Source of the DNA: Pristionchus mayeri
Taxonomy: Eukaryota; Nematoda; Chromadorea; Rhabditida; Neodiplogasteridae
Direction: 5' to 3'
Length of the DNA stretch: 64,000 nucleotides
Assembly (NCBI GenBank): GCA_036245805.1
Contig: BTRK01000004.1
Coordinates: forward strand, 43,798,907-43,862,906
Shown here: positions 11,506-21,429 of the stretch, piece after piece
Numbering within the stretch: the stretch's first letter is position 1
Layout of the letters: every line of letters begins with the position of its first letter
Made by a program: the position numbers and the translations under genes
Notes under the pieces: model-generated
Told to the model about the DNA's origin: nothing
Seen by the model: the letters and a program-made list of their open reading frames with translations, nothing else
Database searches by the model: none

Positions 11506-11975
11506 CTCAAATGTCGGATGAGGGACTCCTAAGATCCCATATGAACAGTAGCTCAAACTGAATATTTTGAAACGCAGATTTCACAGATCGATCTGTAGCT
11601 GCCAGAAAAACCCACAGTTAAAACTTCAGCGAAAAATACACACTGTGGGTCTTTGGGGGTGTTGCGACCTAATGCGACCCGCCGCGTCATCCACGCCGCG
11701 CCCGTCTGCGAGGTGAACATGCGGAACTGTAGCATATCATGTCCTTTTTTTATATTTCAGGTTTCTCGGCATTTGTATGTTCTCGCGCATGTCCATCGCA
11801 ATATGCTGTACAGGCCTATACATTCCATGACTGTTATTTCAATGATGGTTATGCGATGCTGTTCATTTCTATTAGCGAGTCCGATCTAAACCATTTTGGT
11901 CTCGAAAACTGGAGTAAAACTCATTCGAAGTATCTAAACGTGAGTATATAGGCTTCTAATTGTTCATTTAAAGTA

Positions 11976-12143
11976 TCACCGTGAGGAAAGAACCCGAGCG
12001 TGGCAATTTAATTTTTTTACATTATGCTTTAAATCGATTAATTAATCAATGTGCAGCATAATACAACAAACCATTTTCAATTGCTGCGCTCGGGCCGGTT
12101 CATGCATTTGGTGGGAAATCAAACAAATATTTCCTCACAGTGG
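11976..12143. mobile_element. Small MITE with CCACYGTGAGGAAA ends
   Basis: Terminal inverted repeats CACCGTGAGGAAA and TTTCCTCACAGTGG, flanked by TA. It lies in intron 2 of the F-box-like copy and was present before the segmental duplication, since the second copy has it at 27519-27683. Confidence 0.75.
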
Positions 12144-12439
12144 TACTTCAAAGCAAAACATACTCCACTTGTTTACAGAAGGAAATTGTGAGTGATCGTA
12201 TTCCACTTCTTGGAGATAAATCACTCAAATCGATACTCGACGCTTACCTTTTCATCAAATCTCTAAATATCATCAGCTTGGATAGTTCAATGCTCAATGC
12301 CATTCGGCGCTGCTTTGGGTCAGTTCAAATTGGTTCAATCGACGCGCGTCAACATCAGGGAGACTACGATCACTTCCAGTAAGACCATTTTTTTGTAATT
12401 ATGAGAGACTATCTGAGCGGGGAGAGACTATCTGAGCGG

Positions 12440-12480
12440 ACATTCGACTATTATCATATAAATATGATAGCAGTCGAATG
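12440..12480. repeat. Hairpin in intron 3
   Basis: CATTCGACT ... AGTCGAATG encloses an ATTATCATAT / ATATGATAG inner stem. It is preceded by a 16-bp direct repeat GAGACTATCTGAGCGG (12405-12420 and 12424-12439), which is absent from the paralogous intron at 27919-28018. Confidence 0.6.
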
Positions 12481-12616
12481 CGTTTGGCACAATGGTAGTT
12501 TATCATGGGAATTTGGCGTTTGAAAAATGGTATATTACAGGGAATGCATATTGGACATATCTCGATGCACCAAGGCTAGCACACTCAAGATAAATCAAAG
12601 GAAAATCAGCTTATAA

Positions 12617-13162
12617 TTATTCAACGCTGATAAATTCATTCCGTCGCATTTTCTAATCATAATATTCAAAATAATAATAAATCAATGTTAAGTAGTCCAT
12701 ATTGTTCGTGTATTTTTGCATCGTGCTGTAACCGCGTCAGGCAAACTTTCGGTATGAGATGCAGCCCTAGGTTACATAAAACAATGGTGAGCGATGGTAG
12801 ATAATGCTAGTCATTCTTGCTATTCCGCGATGAAGTTCCTCGGAGGAACTTCCTCCTGTTTTTCCGACTCACGGGTGATAGAATCGGGAAGGAGATGTTT
12901 GCATAACGAGAGTCAACGAGAGGTACATAACATTTTCTATGTGAAGGCCAGATAGAATAAAGTGTCTGACAATTGTTTTCAGCGGTGCGAACACATCCAC
13001 ATATCCGTCACATGTTGTGATATATACGAGTGACATCATGTTAACAAGAATACTTTAATGAGATTCTTTGATAAGTCCAACCAGGGGGCATTCTCAGTGA
13101 GGTGAGAGTGACGCGGCAACATCGGGAAATTCTCCTCATTTAACACTATCCAGTACGCGTAG
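12617..13162. other. Intergenic, no gene seen
   Basis: Homologous to 28095-28921. It contains the empty site (TTAA, 12688-12691) for the 287-bp MITE present in the second copy. No exon or RNA gene is recognisable. Confidence 0.6.
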
Positions 13163-16100
13163 ATGTTCATATATACTCTGCGTCGATTATTTTCCTGGTT
13201 ATTATCAAAATTATGTCCTTGCATCTCTACCGCTGAAAAAGTCGATTCGATCTCTCTCGCCGACCTCCCGCCTGATATTGTCAGAATGATCATTCCGATG
13301 ATATCGTATCCTCGTGATACAGGGATCTTGCTCGTGAGTTGTTATTAGTCAACAATCGATTAATGTTCAGTTATTATTTACATGTATGAGACAACTACGA
13401 AGGAAAACTAACACATTTGGACAAATATGTGTGTTTCAGATCTCCCGAACTTGGAATGCTCTGGCACCTTCGCTGCTTAGAGGTCGTCCTATCAATATCG
13501 TATCAATCACGAGATTTTCTGCGGGTGTACTGTTGATCCAATACGTGCTGATGGAATCTGATTTGAACTACTTCGGGCTGGAAAGATGGAAGAGAATGTC
13601 TTCTAATCTATTTAAACCCGTACGCGGTATTGTTATTGGATTTGTTTAAAAAAATCAGTTACAGGAAATTCACGTTTCAAAGCGAATTGAAATGACCATC
13701 GACAACACATTAAGACCGGTTTTTCGCGCGTGTTGTCACATTAACGAATTGGAGTTGCACAATGTGGACAATATGGCATTGAGATATATTATGGATTCAT
13801 TGGGATCACTCTGCATGGGATCAGTCAGAGTTCAAAAACTAGTAGTGTATCTCAGTAAAGTGAGCCTGTAAGTTTCAAGTATTTGAATATGTTATCGGCA
13901 ATTGAGCTCATTGGAACGCTGTAACATCAAATCAAATCAAAATCAAATCAAATTTATTCAAGCATCAGGTCACGGGCCTGTTGAATCATGCAATCGTTCC
14001 ACTTATCGGGGTATCTTCTGCTTTTGTCGGCCCAGTTAACTCCCAAGTGGCGCACAAGTTCGTCTCGCCACCTCATTTTGGGCCTTCCGATCAGTCTTTC
14101 TCTGTCCCAAGGTGTCCATTGAGCTAATCGCTGCGTCCATCTTTCATCATTAAACAAAGCTATACTTCTCGCCCATTTCCATTTCCTCTGCATTGCTCTT
14201 ACTCGAACATCTTGAAGGGGCACTTTGTTTGAGAGCCAGTCATTGGTTTTTCTGTCCATCCTCGTTACGTTTGCCATTTTTCTCATCATCGAGCGTTGAG
14301 CTACTATCAACCTTGATCTTATTTTCTTCGTAGTGCTCCATACTTCACAGCCGTACAAGAGCGCAGGTTCAATACACATTCGATAGACTCTTGCTTTTAG
14401 TCCCATTGCAACGCATTTGTTTGTAAGAAAATCGTGAAAACGGTTAAACGCTTTCCAACCGCTTCCGATCCTCCTGTTTATTTCTAGCAGAAGAATATTG
14501 TCGAATGATAAGCGGACGCCAAGGTAAATGAAACTGTTCACGTAGATCAATTGATCTTGATCTATGAACAATGGCGTTTGATTTCTATTTGACATGGCGA
14601 CAGTTTTCTTCTTATTGATCGTTAATCCGACTTTTGCACATTCCTTCACTAGTTCATCCATCATTCGCGATATTTCTTTTGGGTTGTGGGAAATTAAAAC
14701 AATATCGTCTGCATACCGTAAGTGGTTCATTTTCTTTCCATCTATGCTGATTCCATAATTCGACCAGTCAAGTTCACGGAAGACACTCTCCAATACACAA
14801 TTGAATAAGTGTGGGGATAGGGGGTCTCCTTGACGGACACCTCTGCCCACTTCGATTGGAACTTTGCTTCTTCCTACTTTCACGAAAACTTCAGCACGAT
14901 CATATACATCTCTCATTGTATTGATGATTTTTGAATGAACACCTTGTTGACAAAGGGCACTCCACACGCCACTAAACTCCACAGAATCGAACGCTTTTGC
15001 GAAGTCTATAAAGACGAGATAGAGCGGGAAGTCGTATTCAGTGGAGCGACAGATCAATTCGTTGAGTGCGAATATGTGATCTGTCGTGGTATAGTTCTTG
15101 CGAAAGCCTGCTTGTTCTGGTGGCTGATTTTGTGACAGTGTACGTTCGATCCGGCTATCGATTGTTGATGTAAACACTTTGTACACCAGATTCAAGAGAG
15201 CGATTGGCCGATAATTTGCGATTTCTAGGTGACTTCCTTTCTTATAAATGAGCGAGATAAATGAATTTGGCAATTTTGGGGGCACAGATTCCTCAGAGAT
15301 CCATGTATTGAAAAGTGTGCATAGTGGGTTGATAACAGTGTCAGATGCACATTTGAGCATCTCAGCGCTGATCTTGTCCGGCCCCGGCGACTTTAAATTT
15401 TTCAATTTCCGAATTGCCATTTTTACTTCGCTTTCAATTATTGGTAAGAAGGGATCACTGGCCTTGAATTGCAATCTTTTCGGGCGTCTCGTTCTTTGAA
15501 ACAGAGCATCGTAGAAATTTTTGACAACTCTGTTCATTTCATGTTTCGTATTCGCCACCGAACCGTCACTCCTTTTCAGTTGATAAAGTTTGGTATTGCC
15601 TACTTGTGATGATTGCAGAGCTTTCTTCGTACTGTAACCATATTCAACGGCTCGTCGAACAACTTCCAAATGACCTTTTCTGATATCGTCTTGGATTGAT
15701 ATTCGCAACGCCTTGCTCGTGATAGAGAACATTACTCGGTTTATTGGAGTGGGTACATTGTCTCTAAGGCGTCTTCTTTCGATGAACAATCTCTTCGTGC
15801 GATGGGAGAACCTCTCTTCTTTTACTACCACTTTCATGGAGTCATTGGCTACTGATCTCATAGCGGAAGCAAGACTTTCATAACTGGTTGTATCTTTCCT
15901 TTGTAACGAGAGTATTGCAGCAGCAAATTTTGCCTGATCGAGAGTATGAACTGGCTTCGGCGCATGATAAATTTGCTTCACTTTCGATTGTATTCGGACT
16001 TTGGCCATTAGCAGCCTGTGGTCAGTTGATAGATCGAAGCTTCCGATTACAGTCACATCTTGAACTATGCTGGGGTTTAGGCTCATCACATAATCAATTG

Positions 16101-17091
16101 CATTACGAGTTCTCATGTTCGGACTAAGCCAGGTCCATTTGCGGGTTTCTCTTTTCTGAAAGCGTGTATTTTGAACGTACAGCTTAACTTCGTTGCAAAA
16201 GTCGACTAGGGTTTGTCCTCTTTCATTGCGTTCGCCATATCCATGCACTCCTATGAACTTTTCAGTGTTCTCTTCGCGGGAACCGATCTTCGAGTTAAAA
16301 TCTCCGAGTACCACTAAATGCCCCTTTCCACCCCCCGGTCGGCGAACACGACGGGCAGAGGTGGCAATTAGGGAACTTAAATCATTGAGAAATCGATCGA
16401 AGACATGATCAGGATAGGCTGAAGTGGGTGCGTAGGCAGTGATTATGCGCAACCCAATTGTTGGTAGATCGAGGTACGAGATTCGTTCGTTAACTGGGTG
16501 GAAGATGCAGGAGTTTGCCCATCGATTGCTAACAAGGAAGCCAGTGCCATGGGCTGATTGAGTGCCATATGCCACTAGCAGGTGTTGTGAGTGGGCTAGG
16601 GTAAGGCAAGTTTGACCTTTGCGTCTTATTTCTTGAAGAGCAATGACGTCAAAAGGGCATCTACTCACAGCATCTTCTATCTCAGCCACCCGGTCGTCCT
16701 TCTTGAGCGTTCGACAGTTGATGGTCCCGATGCGTAGGTTGGCGACGGGCATGTGGCAGACAGATACCACCGACGGTTGTCCAAGTCGACGTCGGGGGAC
16801 TCCCAAACGAGAACAGACAGAGAGGAAAGTCGAGACCGACCACCCCTCAGCCGCGCTCGAATGGAGAATGGAGAATAACATACAAAACCACACGCTACAC
16901 GCTGTACACGCTGTACATAACATACACGCTGTAACATACAAAACCTAAATGCCTTTTGTTAATCGTTGCGAGTGTTCGACGGATTTTCATTTCAAATGTT
17001 TTTTTTTTTACTAAACATCATTCATTACAGTGTAGAAATTGTGCGCGCGGCACGGATATTACACGTGGAATCTCTGACGATCAATAATTAG
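13163..17091 (+). CDS. F-box-like family protein, apparently intact, hosting a LINE
   Basis: Exons: 13163-13333 (57 codons), 13440-13619 (60), 13665-13867 and 17031-17091. Phases 0, 0, 2 are all consistent, giving about 204 residues. The N-terminus FSWLLSKLCPCIS is hydrophobic and cysteine-bearing, unlike the polar starts of most relatives; the 28922 and 31221 copies share it. F-box: SLADLPPDIVRMIIPMI plus ISRTWNALA across intron 1. Exon 2 has DLNYFGLERW, exon 3 has CCHINELELHNVDNMAL and GSVRVQKL, and exon 4 has VEIVRAARILHVESLTINN. Intron 3 is swollen by a full RTE element in antisense, which may reduce splicing. An SCF substrate-adaptor role is inferred from the F-box alone. Confidence 0.7.
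13928..16925 (-). mobile_element. Full-length RTE-type LINE
   Basis: Target duplication ACGCTGTAACAT at 13916-13927 and 16926-16937. The 3' tail (13928-13955) is made of TTGATT-like repeats. The 5' end has the CGAATGGAGAATGGAGAA signature shared with the LINE at 4998-8051 and the short element at 26051. The matching site in the paralogous intron (29485-29500) is empty. Confidence 0.9.
13954..16752 (-). CDS. RTE LINE endonuclease / reverse transcriptase
   Basis: One uninterrupted frame. It is open upstream into flanking DNA, so the start was set at the ATG before PVANLRIGTINCRTL (16752), giving about 932 residues, normal for RTE. Domains: an apurinic-type endonuclease with ALQEIRRKG, GDFNSKIG and STDHRLL, then a reverse transcriptase with KSPGPDKISAEML, YRPIALLN, FIDFAKAFDS, GVRQGDPLSPHLFN and YADD (14704-14715), then a C-terminal region with SMMRKMANVTR and RPKMRW. 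It would nick target DNA and copy its own RNA (target-primed reverse transcription). No frameshift or stop is seen, so it could still be active. It is antisense to its host gene. Confidence 0.9.
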   Translation of the reverse strand: MPVANLRIGTINCRTLKKDDRVAEIEDAVSRCPFDVIALQEIRRKGQTCLTLAHSQHLLVAYGTQSAHGTGFLVSNRWANSCIFHPVNERISYLDLPTIGLRIITAYAPTSAYPDHVFDRFLNDLSSLIATSARRVRRPGGGKGHLVVLGDFNSKIGSREENTEKFIGVHGYGERNERGQTLVDFCNEVKLYVQNTRFQKRETRKWTWLSPNMRTRNAIDYVMSLNPSIVQDVTVIGSFDLSTDHRLLMAKVRIQSKVKQIYHAPKPVHTLDQAKFAAAILSLQRKDTTSYESLASAMRSVANDSMKVVVKEERFSHRTKRLFIERRRLRDNVPTPINRVMFSITSKALRISIQDDIRKGHLEVVRRAVEYGYSTKKALQSSQVGNTKLYQLKRSDGSVANTKHEMNRVVKNFYDALFQRTRRPKRLQFKASDPFLPIIESEVKMAIRKLKNLKSPGPDKISAEMLKCASDTVINPLCTLFNTWISEESVPPKLPNSFISLIYKKGSHLEIANYRPIALLNLVYKVFTSTIDSRIERTLSQNQPPEQAGFRKNYTTTDHIFALNELICRSTEYDFPLYLVFIDFAKAFDSVEFSGVWSALCQQGVHSKIINTMRDVYDRAEVFVKVGRSKVPIEVGRGVRQGDPLSPHLFNCVLESVFRELDWSNYGISIDGKKMNHLRYADDIVLISHNPKEISRMMDELVKECAKVGLTINKKKTVAMSNRNQTPLFIDQDQLIYVNSFIYLGVRLSFDNILLLEINRRIGSGWKAFNRFHDFLTNKCVAMGLKARVYRMCIEPALLYGCEVWSTTKKIRSRLIVAQRSMMRKMANVTRMDRKTNDWLSNKVPLQDVRVRAMQRKWKWARSIALFNDERWTQRLAQWTPWDRERLIGRPKMRWRDELVRHLGVNWADKSRRYPDKWNDCMIQQARDLMLE

Positions 17092-17420
17092 ACGTTAATT
17101 AATTAGAATAATAAGTAGACGTTTGATCTCCAACTACTCGTCGATTTTATGTGATTTTGTGAATAAATAATTTATTACCGGATAAATATTATGATCAATA
17201 TCATTGATGTAAACAAATTATAGGTTATTTAGAAAAATGCGAAAAAGTGGTGTGTGTGGGTGTCTGCCCGTCCGTTCCGTCTTTCCTGATGTAACTCGTG
17301 ATTTGATGAAATGTTTGAATCGGCGCGCATATTTTGGCGCGAAAAGATAACTTGAACGTATCATTGCCTCATTTCTTTTCACTTCCAGTGAACCTCCTTA
17401 TCTCTCCTAATATCTCTGGA
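17092..17420. other. Intergenic with E2F-like motif at 17332-17344
   Basis: Short gap between two + strand family members. The only notable signal is TTTTGGCGCGAAA, 77 bp before the next ATG, preceded by TTTGAATCGGCGCGC, closely matching the sequence at 3601-3630. Confidence 0.55.
17332..17344 (+). promoter_or_regulatory. E2F-like site (TTTTGGCGCGAAA)
   Basis: Best match to the E2F consensus TTTSSCGC in the window, on the coding strand, about 77-80 bp upstream of the ATG at 17421. Confidence 0.55.
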
Positions 17421-18220
17421 ATGACTAACCCTACGCGTGATCCTAATGTGCTCTCCCTCTCCACCCTACCTCAAGACATCATCCGTATGATCATTCTGAT
17501 GACAAACCATCCTAGAGAAATCGAAATAGAATTCGTGAGTTCTTTTTTGTATGTTATTTTTCCTTATTTGTGGCGTGGCATGCATATTTGCATTTTCTAA
17601 ACTGACCTTTTTCTCTGGAAGCTGCTATTGCATGATTTGTCATGTAACAATGCTCTTTTTAGATATCCAAAACATGGACTCGCCCGGTGCTTGCCTATCG
17701 GAGAAAGCTTGTTCGTATAAGTTCCGTATTCCTTTATATTAATGATGATATTCTCTGTGTATTTAAATTGCAAAAACGCGATTTAAAAAATTTTCACCTC
17801 GATAATTGGAATCATGAATATGAGAATGGAGGCGACGTGAGTATTTATTGTTCATTTCCACATAAAAATACAACTATTAAGATTGCACGCATGTCCTTTT
17901 CTGCTCCATTCACTCAAAACAACTCATTTAACCGAATCTTCAACTCATTATGTTGTATCAACACTATGAGTATTTTGTATTCCGACAACTCTACACTAAA
18001 GTTCATTACCTAGTGGATTGGTAATGCTCGTATTGATGAACTGAACGTGCATCATAAGCACGGCCAGAACTTAGAGTAAGCGTGTTTATTGATTAAGTGA
18101 AAATGGTATGTAGAACACTTACCCTGATGTAGTCAAACTCCTATAAATTTCAGAATTTTAAACGACACTGTTGATACGAAGCTGAAGGTGAAAAAAAGTA
18201 AACATCATTGGAACGCCTAA
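17421..18220 (+). pseudogene. F-box-like gene with a single nonsense codon
   Basis: Exons: 17421-17534 (38 codons; LSLSTLPQDIIRMIILM), 17663-17836 (58 codons; ISKTWTRPVLAYRRKL ... DLKNFHLDNWN), 17882-18075 (phase 2) and 18154-18220 (DTKLKVKKSKHH). All donors and acceptors are canonical. The only lesion is TAG at 18011-18013 in exon 3, where relatives have a codon for E or Q (FITEW). It may be recently dead, or the tail may be dispensable. Confidence 0.8.
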
Positions 18221-18650
18221 TGCATAGTTATCCTTATAATATATTAATATTGTTTGTTGTTTTTTTTTGGTTTTTTGGCTTAATGCAATGTTTTCTTTTC
18301 GTTTGAATAAATGCATATTTGTTCATGATATATGTTGAAATGCGTTTCGATCGTTTACCCTTAGATGATCATATTTCATCTACAACTGTTGTTCTGTATG
18401 CCATATTGGCTTCATTGGAGAATTAAACTGAGAAATCGACTGTATACATGTTTCGTACTGATACTATCATACTTTTCAGCGTAAAATATGTATTTTCATT
18501 GAGTCATCTAAACAACGTGCAATAAAAAAATCGAAAAAAGAAGTGTTAAGAATGTGCGTAGTTATCGTATTGAATATAGTGAACTCATGCAGATGGTCAT
18601 ACTTTATGAGGATTGATCTCACGGTATATATTTGTATGATTATTGATCGT
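18221..18650. other. Intergenic, no gene seen
   Basis: AT-rich 3' flank with possible AATAAA (18306-18311). No convincing exon or repeat. Confidence 0.5.
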
Positions 18651-18912
18651 AAAGGTAAAGGTATTCCCGTATCAGGCACACAGGTCCTGCGGGGAGTACA
18701 CTGCTAGGCCAGTGTCTACGATAGGCTAGTTCAGTCCAGAGGGCCAAATCTCTTCTTCGGAACTATTTACCTGCGTGATCTAGTCACGACTACCAATTCC
18801 CCGTCCCCAATGGGTAGGCGCCTTGGTGGGGCGGTGGCGGTGTCACGACCGGGAATCGAACCCGGGAGAGATAGAATGGGATGGCGCCTTAGACCACTAC
18901 ACCACTTCGCCA
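18651..18912 (-). mobile_element. tRNA-derived SINE
   Basis: Read on the - strand, a tRNA-like head (18839-18912) is followed by a unique body of about 170 bp and a tail of ACCTTT repeats (18651-18663). The head has an A-box-like GTGTAGTGGTCTAAGG and a B box GGGTTCGATTCCC for internal RNA polymerase III transcription. The ends of the tRNA-like part (GGCGAAG and CGTGACACC) do not pair as an acceptor stem, so it is a SINE and not a working tRNA gene. The body is shared with 3258-3440. Confidence 0.75.
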
Positions 18913-19113
18913 CTATTCATCGTATTTTAAAACAAATAAAAAATCTGCATTTCAAACTCTTTACTGTATTTATTGAGGATGCCCATCTGGGCAGTAATTT
19001 ATTATCGCAGACATCCGCTTGACTATTAAAAACGATTCTTTGAATACATTAGTATGTAAGATATGGATAACGCAACTCATGATCGTATATAAATCGCTGA
19101 ATTAGCGCGTGAA

Positions 19114-19126
19114 TTTTGGCGCGTAA
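19114..19126 (+). promoter_or_regulatory. E2F-like site upstream of F-box-like gene
   Basis: TTTTGGCGCGTAA, about 105 bp before the ATG at 19232. It is the duplicate of the site at 9077. Confidence 0.45.
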
Positions 19127-19231
19127 GAAATCCCGCCAGTGCATCATCTCACAAGACCTGTTACGCTCATTGAGATAAAACTTATCTCCTCTCTCTCTCA
19201 TCCTCCCTCTCTATCTCAAAATATATCATAA

Positions 19232-20062
19232 ATGGTTGATCTTGCTCATAATTATAACGAATTACGCCTCTCTTCCCTCCCTCAAGATATCATCAAAATG
19301 ACCACTCCGATGATTGACAATCTACAAGGAACCGAAATGGAATTCATTAGTATTCTTGAATCTATTTCACTAGTAAAAAACCTTGATGTTGGCATGTTTT
19401 TCCATATCATCTAATCAATATTTAGATATCCAGAAGTTGGCCAGGCCCAGCGCTTAATTACCGCAGCAAGCTCGCACATATTAATTATGTCAATTTTGTG
19501 TGCAATGATGTAAGCTCGCTCAATCCTTTTCTTTATCCCAACGTTTTAAATCGTTCTGAAATGCTCTGTGAACTGACATTTCACAAGCGCTATTTAAACC
19601 ATTTTCGCCTTGAGAAATGGAACAATGATTACGCAGATATAAACGATGTTGACGTGAGTGTTTCATACATTTTCATTGAGAAACACTACTGTTCAGTTTG
19701 TGCGCATGTCCTCCACAACTCCACTAGCTCAAACTAACTCGCTTGAAAAAGTGTTCAATTCATTCTCTTGCATCAGCACTGTGTCTATAATGCACGCGGA
19801 CATTGCAACGCTAGACTTCATTACTGAGTGGCTTGAAAATGCTCGAATCCGCGAGCTGAACGTACAGCTTCCCTGGGCATAGATGTGACGTGAGGGACGA
19901 ACACATGACGTGAGCTAGTTTGAGTGATTCACCCACCGTGTTTGTTGGAGAATCCTAAATGGAATATGAAACTTCGATAATTTTAGAAACGTCGTCAGTA
20001 TGGCTAAGAAGCTGAAGGTGCAAATTCTGAAAATCAATGAGCAGAATGTCAAGCTACACTAA
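19232..20062 (+). pseudogene. F-box-like gene, block 2 copy of 9173-9974
   Basis: Exon 1 is 19232-19345 (LRLSSLPQDIIKMTTPMI); the following donor reads ATTAGT instead of GT, as in the first copy. Exon 2 is 19426-19653 (76 codons, fully open; ISRSWPGPALNYRSKL ... RYLNHFRLEKWNND). Exon 3 is 19697-19909; one extra C (CTTCCCTGG against CTTCCTGG at 9781) puts a TAG in frame. Exon 4 is 19987-20062 (SMAKKLKVQILKINEQNVKLH). Lesions therefore differ between the copies apart from the shared donor change. Intron 1 also has a possible alternative donor at CACTA/gtaaaa (about 19370). Confidence 0.8.
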
Positions 20063-20332
20063 TCTTGAATTCACAATGTTAATGTTACATTTTGGTTGAA
20101 CATATTGATGTGTGCCTCATTGAATGAAAGCTAATGTTTCATGGTACTTCTGTAGTAAACCCTGAGCAAAGATCCATATTATACGATTCAACGATTTTTT
20201 TTCTAGTACAGTTAGTCTTCTTCTCATATTGGCGTTAATGGTCCAGGTCCATTGGAATTGCTAATTGCTCATGCAATATACGTCCGATCGTTCTAGCGTT
20301 CAATGTGTACTAGTTGCGCAATTCCTCAACGA

Positions 20333-21429
20333 GTATACCACGCGTTTCGCGGAAGAATCAAATAAACCTAGGTACATTGGAAAAGTCGAAAATGTGACTA
20401 CACCTGTTTTCGATAGTCCTAAGGGTTCTTCACAAGATAGCGTCGAGCTTTGTTCAACATTGTCAATATTAAGGTCGCTTAAGGCCTTCAAAGTTTTAGA
20501 AAGCCGAAAATCGCCAACTTTGGAGCGACACAGCTCTTTCCAAATTGAATGCGGTGTCTAACCAAAACAGGGTTCCGTTCCTAATAGCACAAGGAACATT
20601 TGAGAGCAATTGGCCCATCAAATTCTAATTTGCATTTATACAAATCGATTAAAATAAAGCATTTTCACCACATATTCTGGCCCATGAATTTTTTAAAATC
20701 AACCTCTAGAACTCGGAAAGACGAATCGAATGATATGCTGTTCATATATGCTACAGGGGTGTGTTCATGAGATATCATCATCATAAAATGTTGTACGACT
20801 TCCTATTTCGAGCGATATTCCATTGTTCTCCAACTCATTTCCCACAAAGAAATAACCTTTGTTAGACCCTCTCGCTCCGCACGCGCGGTGTGAAATAACT
20901 GGGCGAGAATGGGAGAGGGTGGGAAATTAGGGAGAGAACAATGGAATATCGCTCGAAATAGGAGGTCGGAAAAATCTTTAAATGATGATATCTCATGAAC
21001 ACACCCCTGTAGCCTATATTAACAGCATATCATTCGATTCGTCTTTCCGAATTCTAGAGGTTGATGTAAAAAAATTCATGTGCCCGAATATGTGGTGAAA
21101 ATAATTTATTTTAATCGATTTACATAAATGTGAATTAAAATATTGATGGGCCAATTGCTCTCAAAAATTTCCTTATGCTATTAGGAACGGATCCCGGTTT
21201 TGGTTAGACACCACATTCAATTTGGAAAGAGCTGTACCGCTTCAAAGTTGGCGATTTTCGCCTTTCTAAAACTTTGAAGGCCTTAAGTGACCTTAAAATT
21301 ATGGAACAAAGCTCGAAGCTATCTTGTGAGAGACCCTTAGTAGTGTTGAAAAAACGTGTATACTGAGGTGGGTCAGAAAATGTACCAGCTCGGCCCATAT
21401 TGTATTCGATTCTTAGGCGACACGCGTGA
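20333..21429. mobile_element. Giant foldback element 1 (about 1.1 kb)
   Basis: Imperfect palindrome centred near 20890. Outer arms carry CACGCG...GAAGAATC against GATTCTTAGG...CACGCGTG. Inner arms carry GGAATATCGCTCGAAATAGG (20952) against its compl. near 20806, and ATATCATCAT...ACACCCCTGTAG. Block 1 is empty at this position (10225-10245, CAACGAATATACAACAATAT), which delimits the insertion to a 3-5 bp overlap around ATAC. No open frame is shared between the arms. Confidence 0.85.

Larger units (their letters stand above)
10130..11740. repeat. Duplicated noncoding block B, first copy
   Basis: This stretch has no convincing gene. It is repeated at 20210-20330 plus 21430-22890 with high similarity. 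It contains a 16-bp hairpin (10470-10506), a looser stem (about 10378-10436: CTATGACGTTATGCCGCC against GGCGGTATGTCGCCATAG) and a foldback (11156-11505). The short open frames in it are not conserved between the two copies. Confidence 0.75.
11761..12616 (+). pseudogene. F-box-like gene lacking exon 1, block 1
   Basis: No F-box first half is found upstream; the block B sequence runs directly up to the exon 2 acceptor. Exon 2 is 11761-11939, 179 bases instead of 180: a one-base deletion relative to 27303-27482 (ACTGTTATTTC against ACTGCTTATTTC) shifts the frame before DLNHFGLENW. Intron 2 holds a small MITE. Exon 3 is 12179-12378 (KEIVSDRIPLLGDKSLKSIL...CFGSVQI), phase 2. Exon 4 is 12541-12616 (CILDISRCTKASTLKINQ). 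Confidence 0.75.

Noticed and set aside
13954..16941. LINE protein starting at the first ATG (16941)
   Set aside because: That ATG lies outside the element, beyond the right target duplication; the ATG at 16752 before the endonuclease motif is more likely.
18839..18912. Functional tRNA gene
   Set aside because: A and B boxes are present, but the 5' and 3' ends do not pair as an acceptor stem and the sequence continues into a SINE body and tail.
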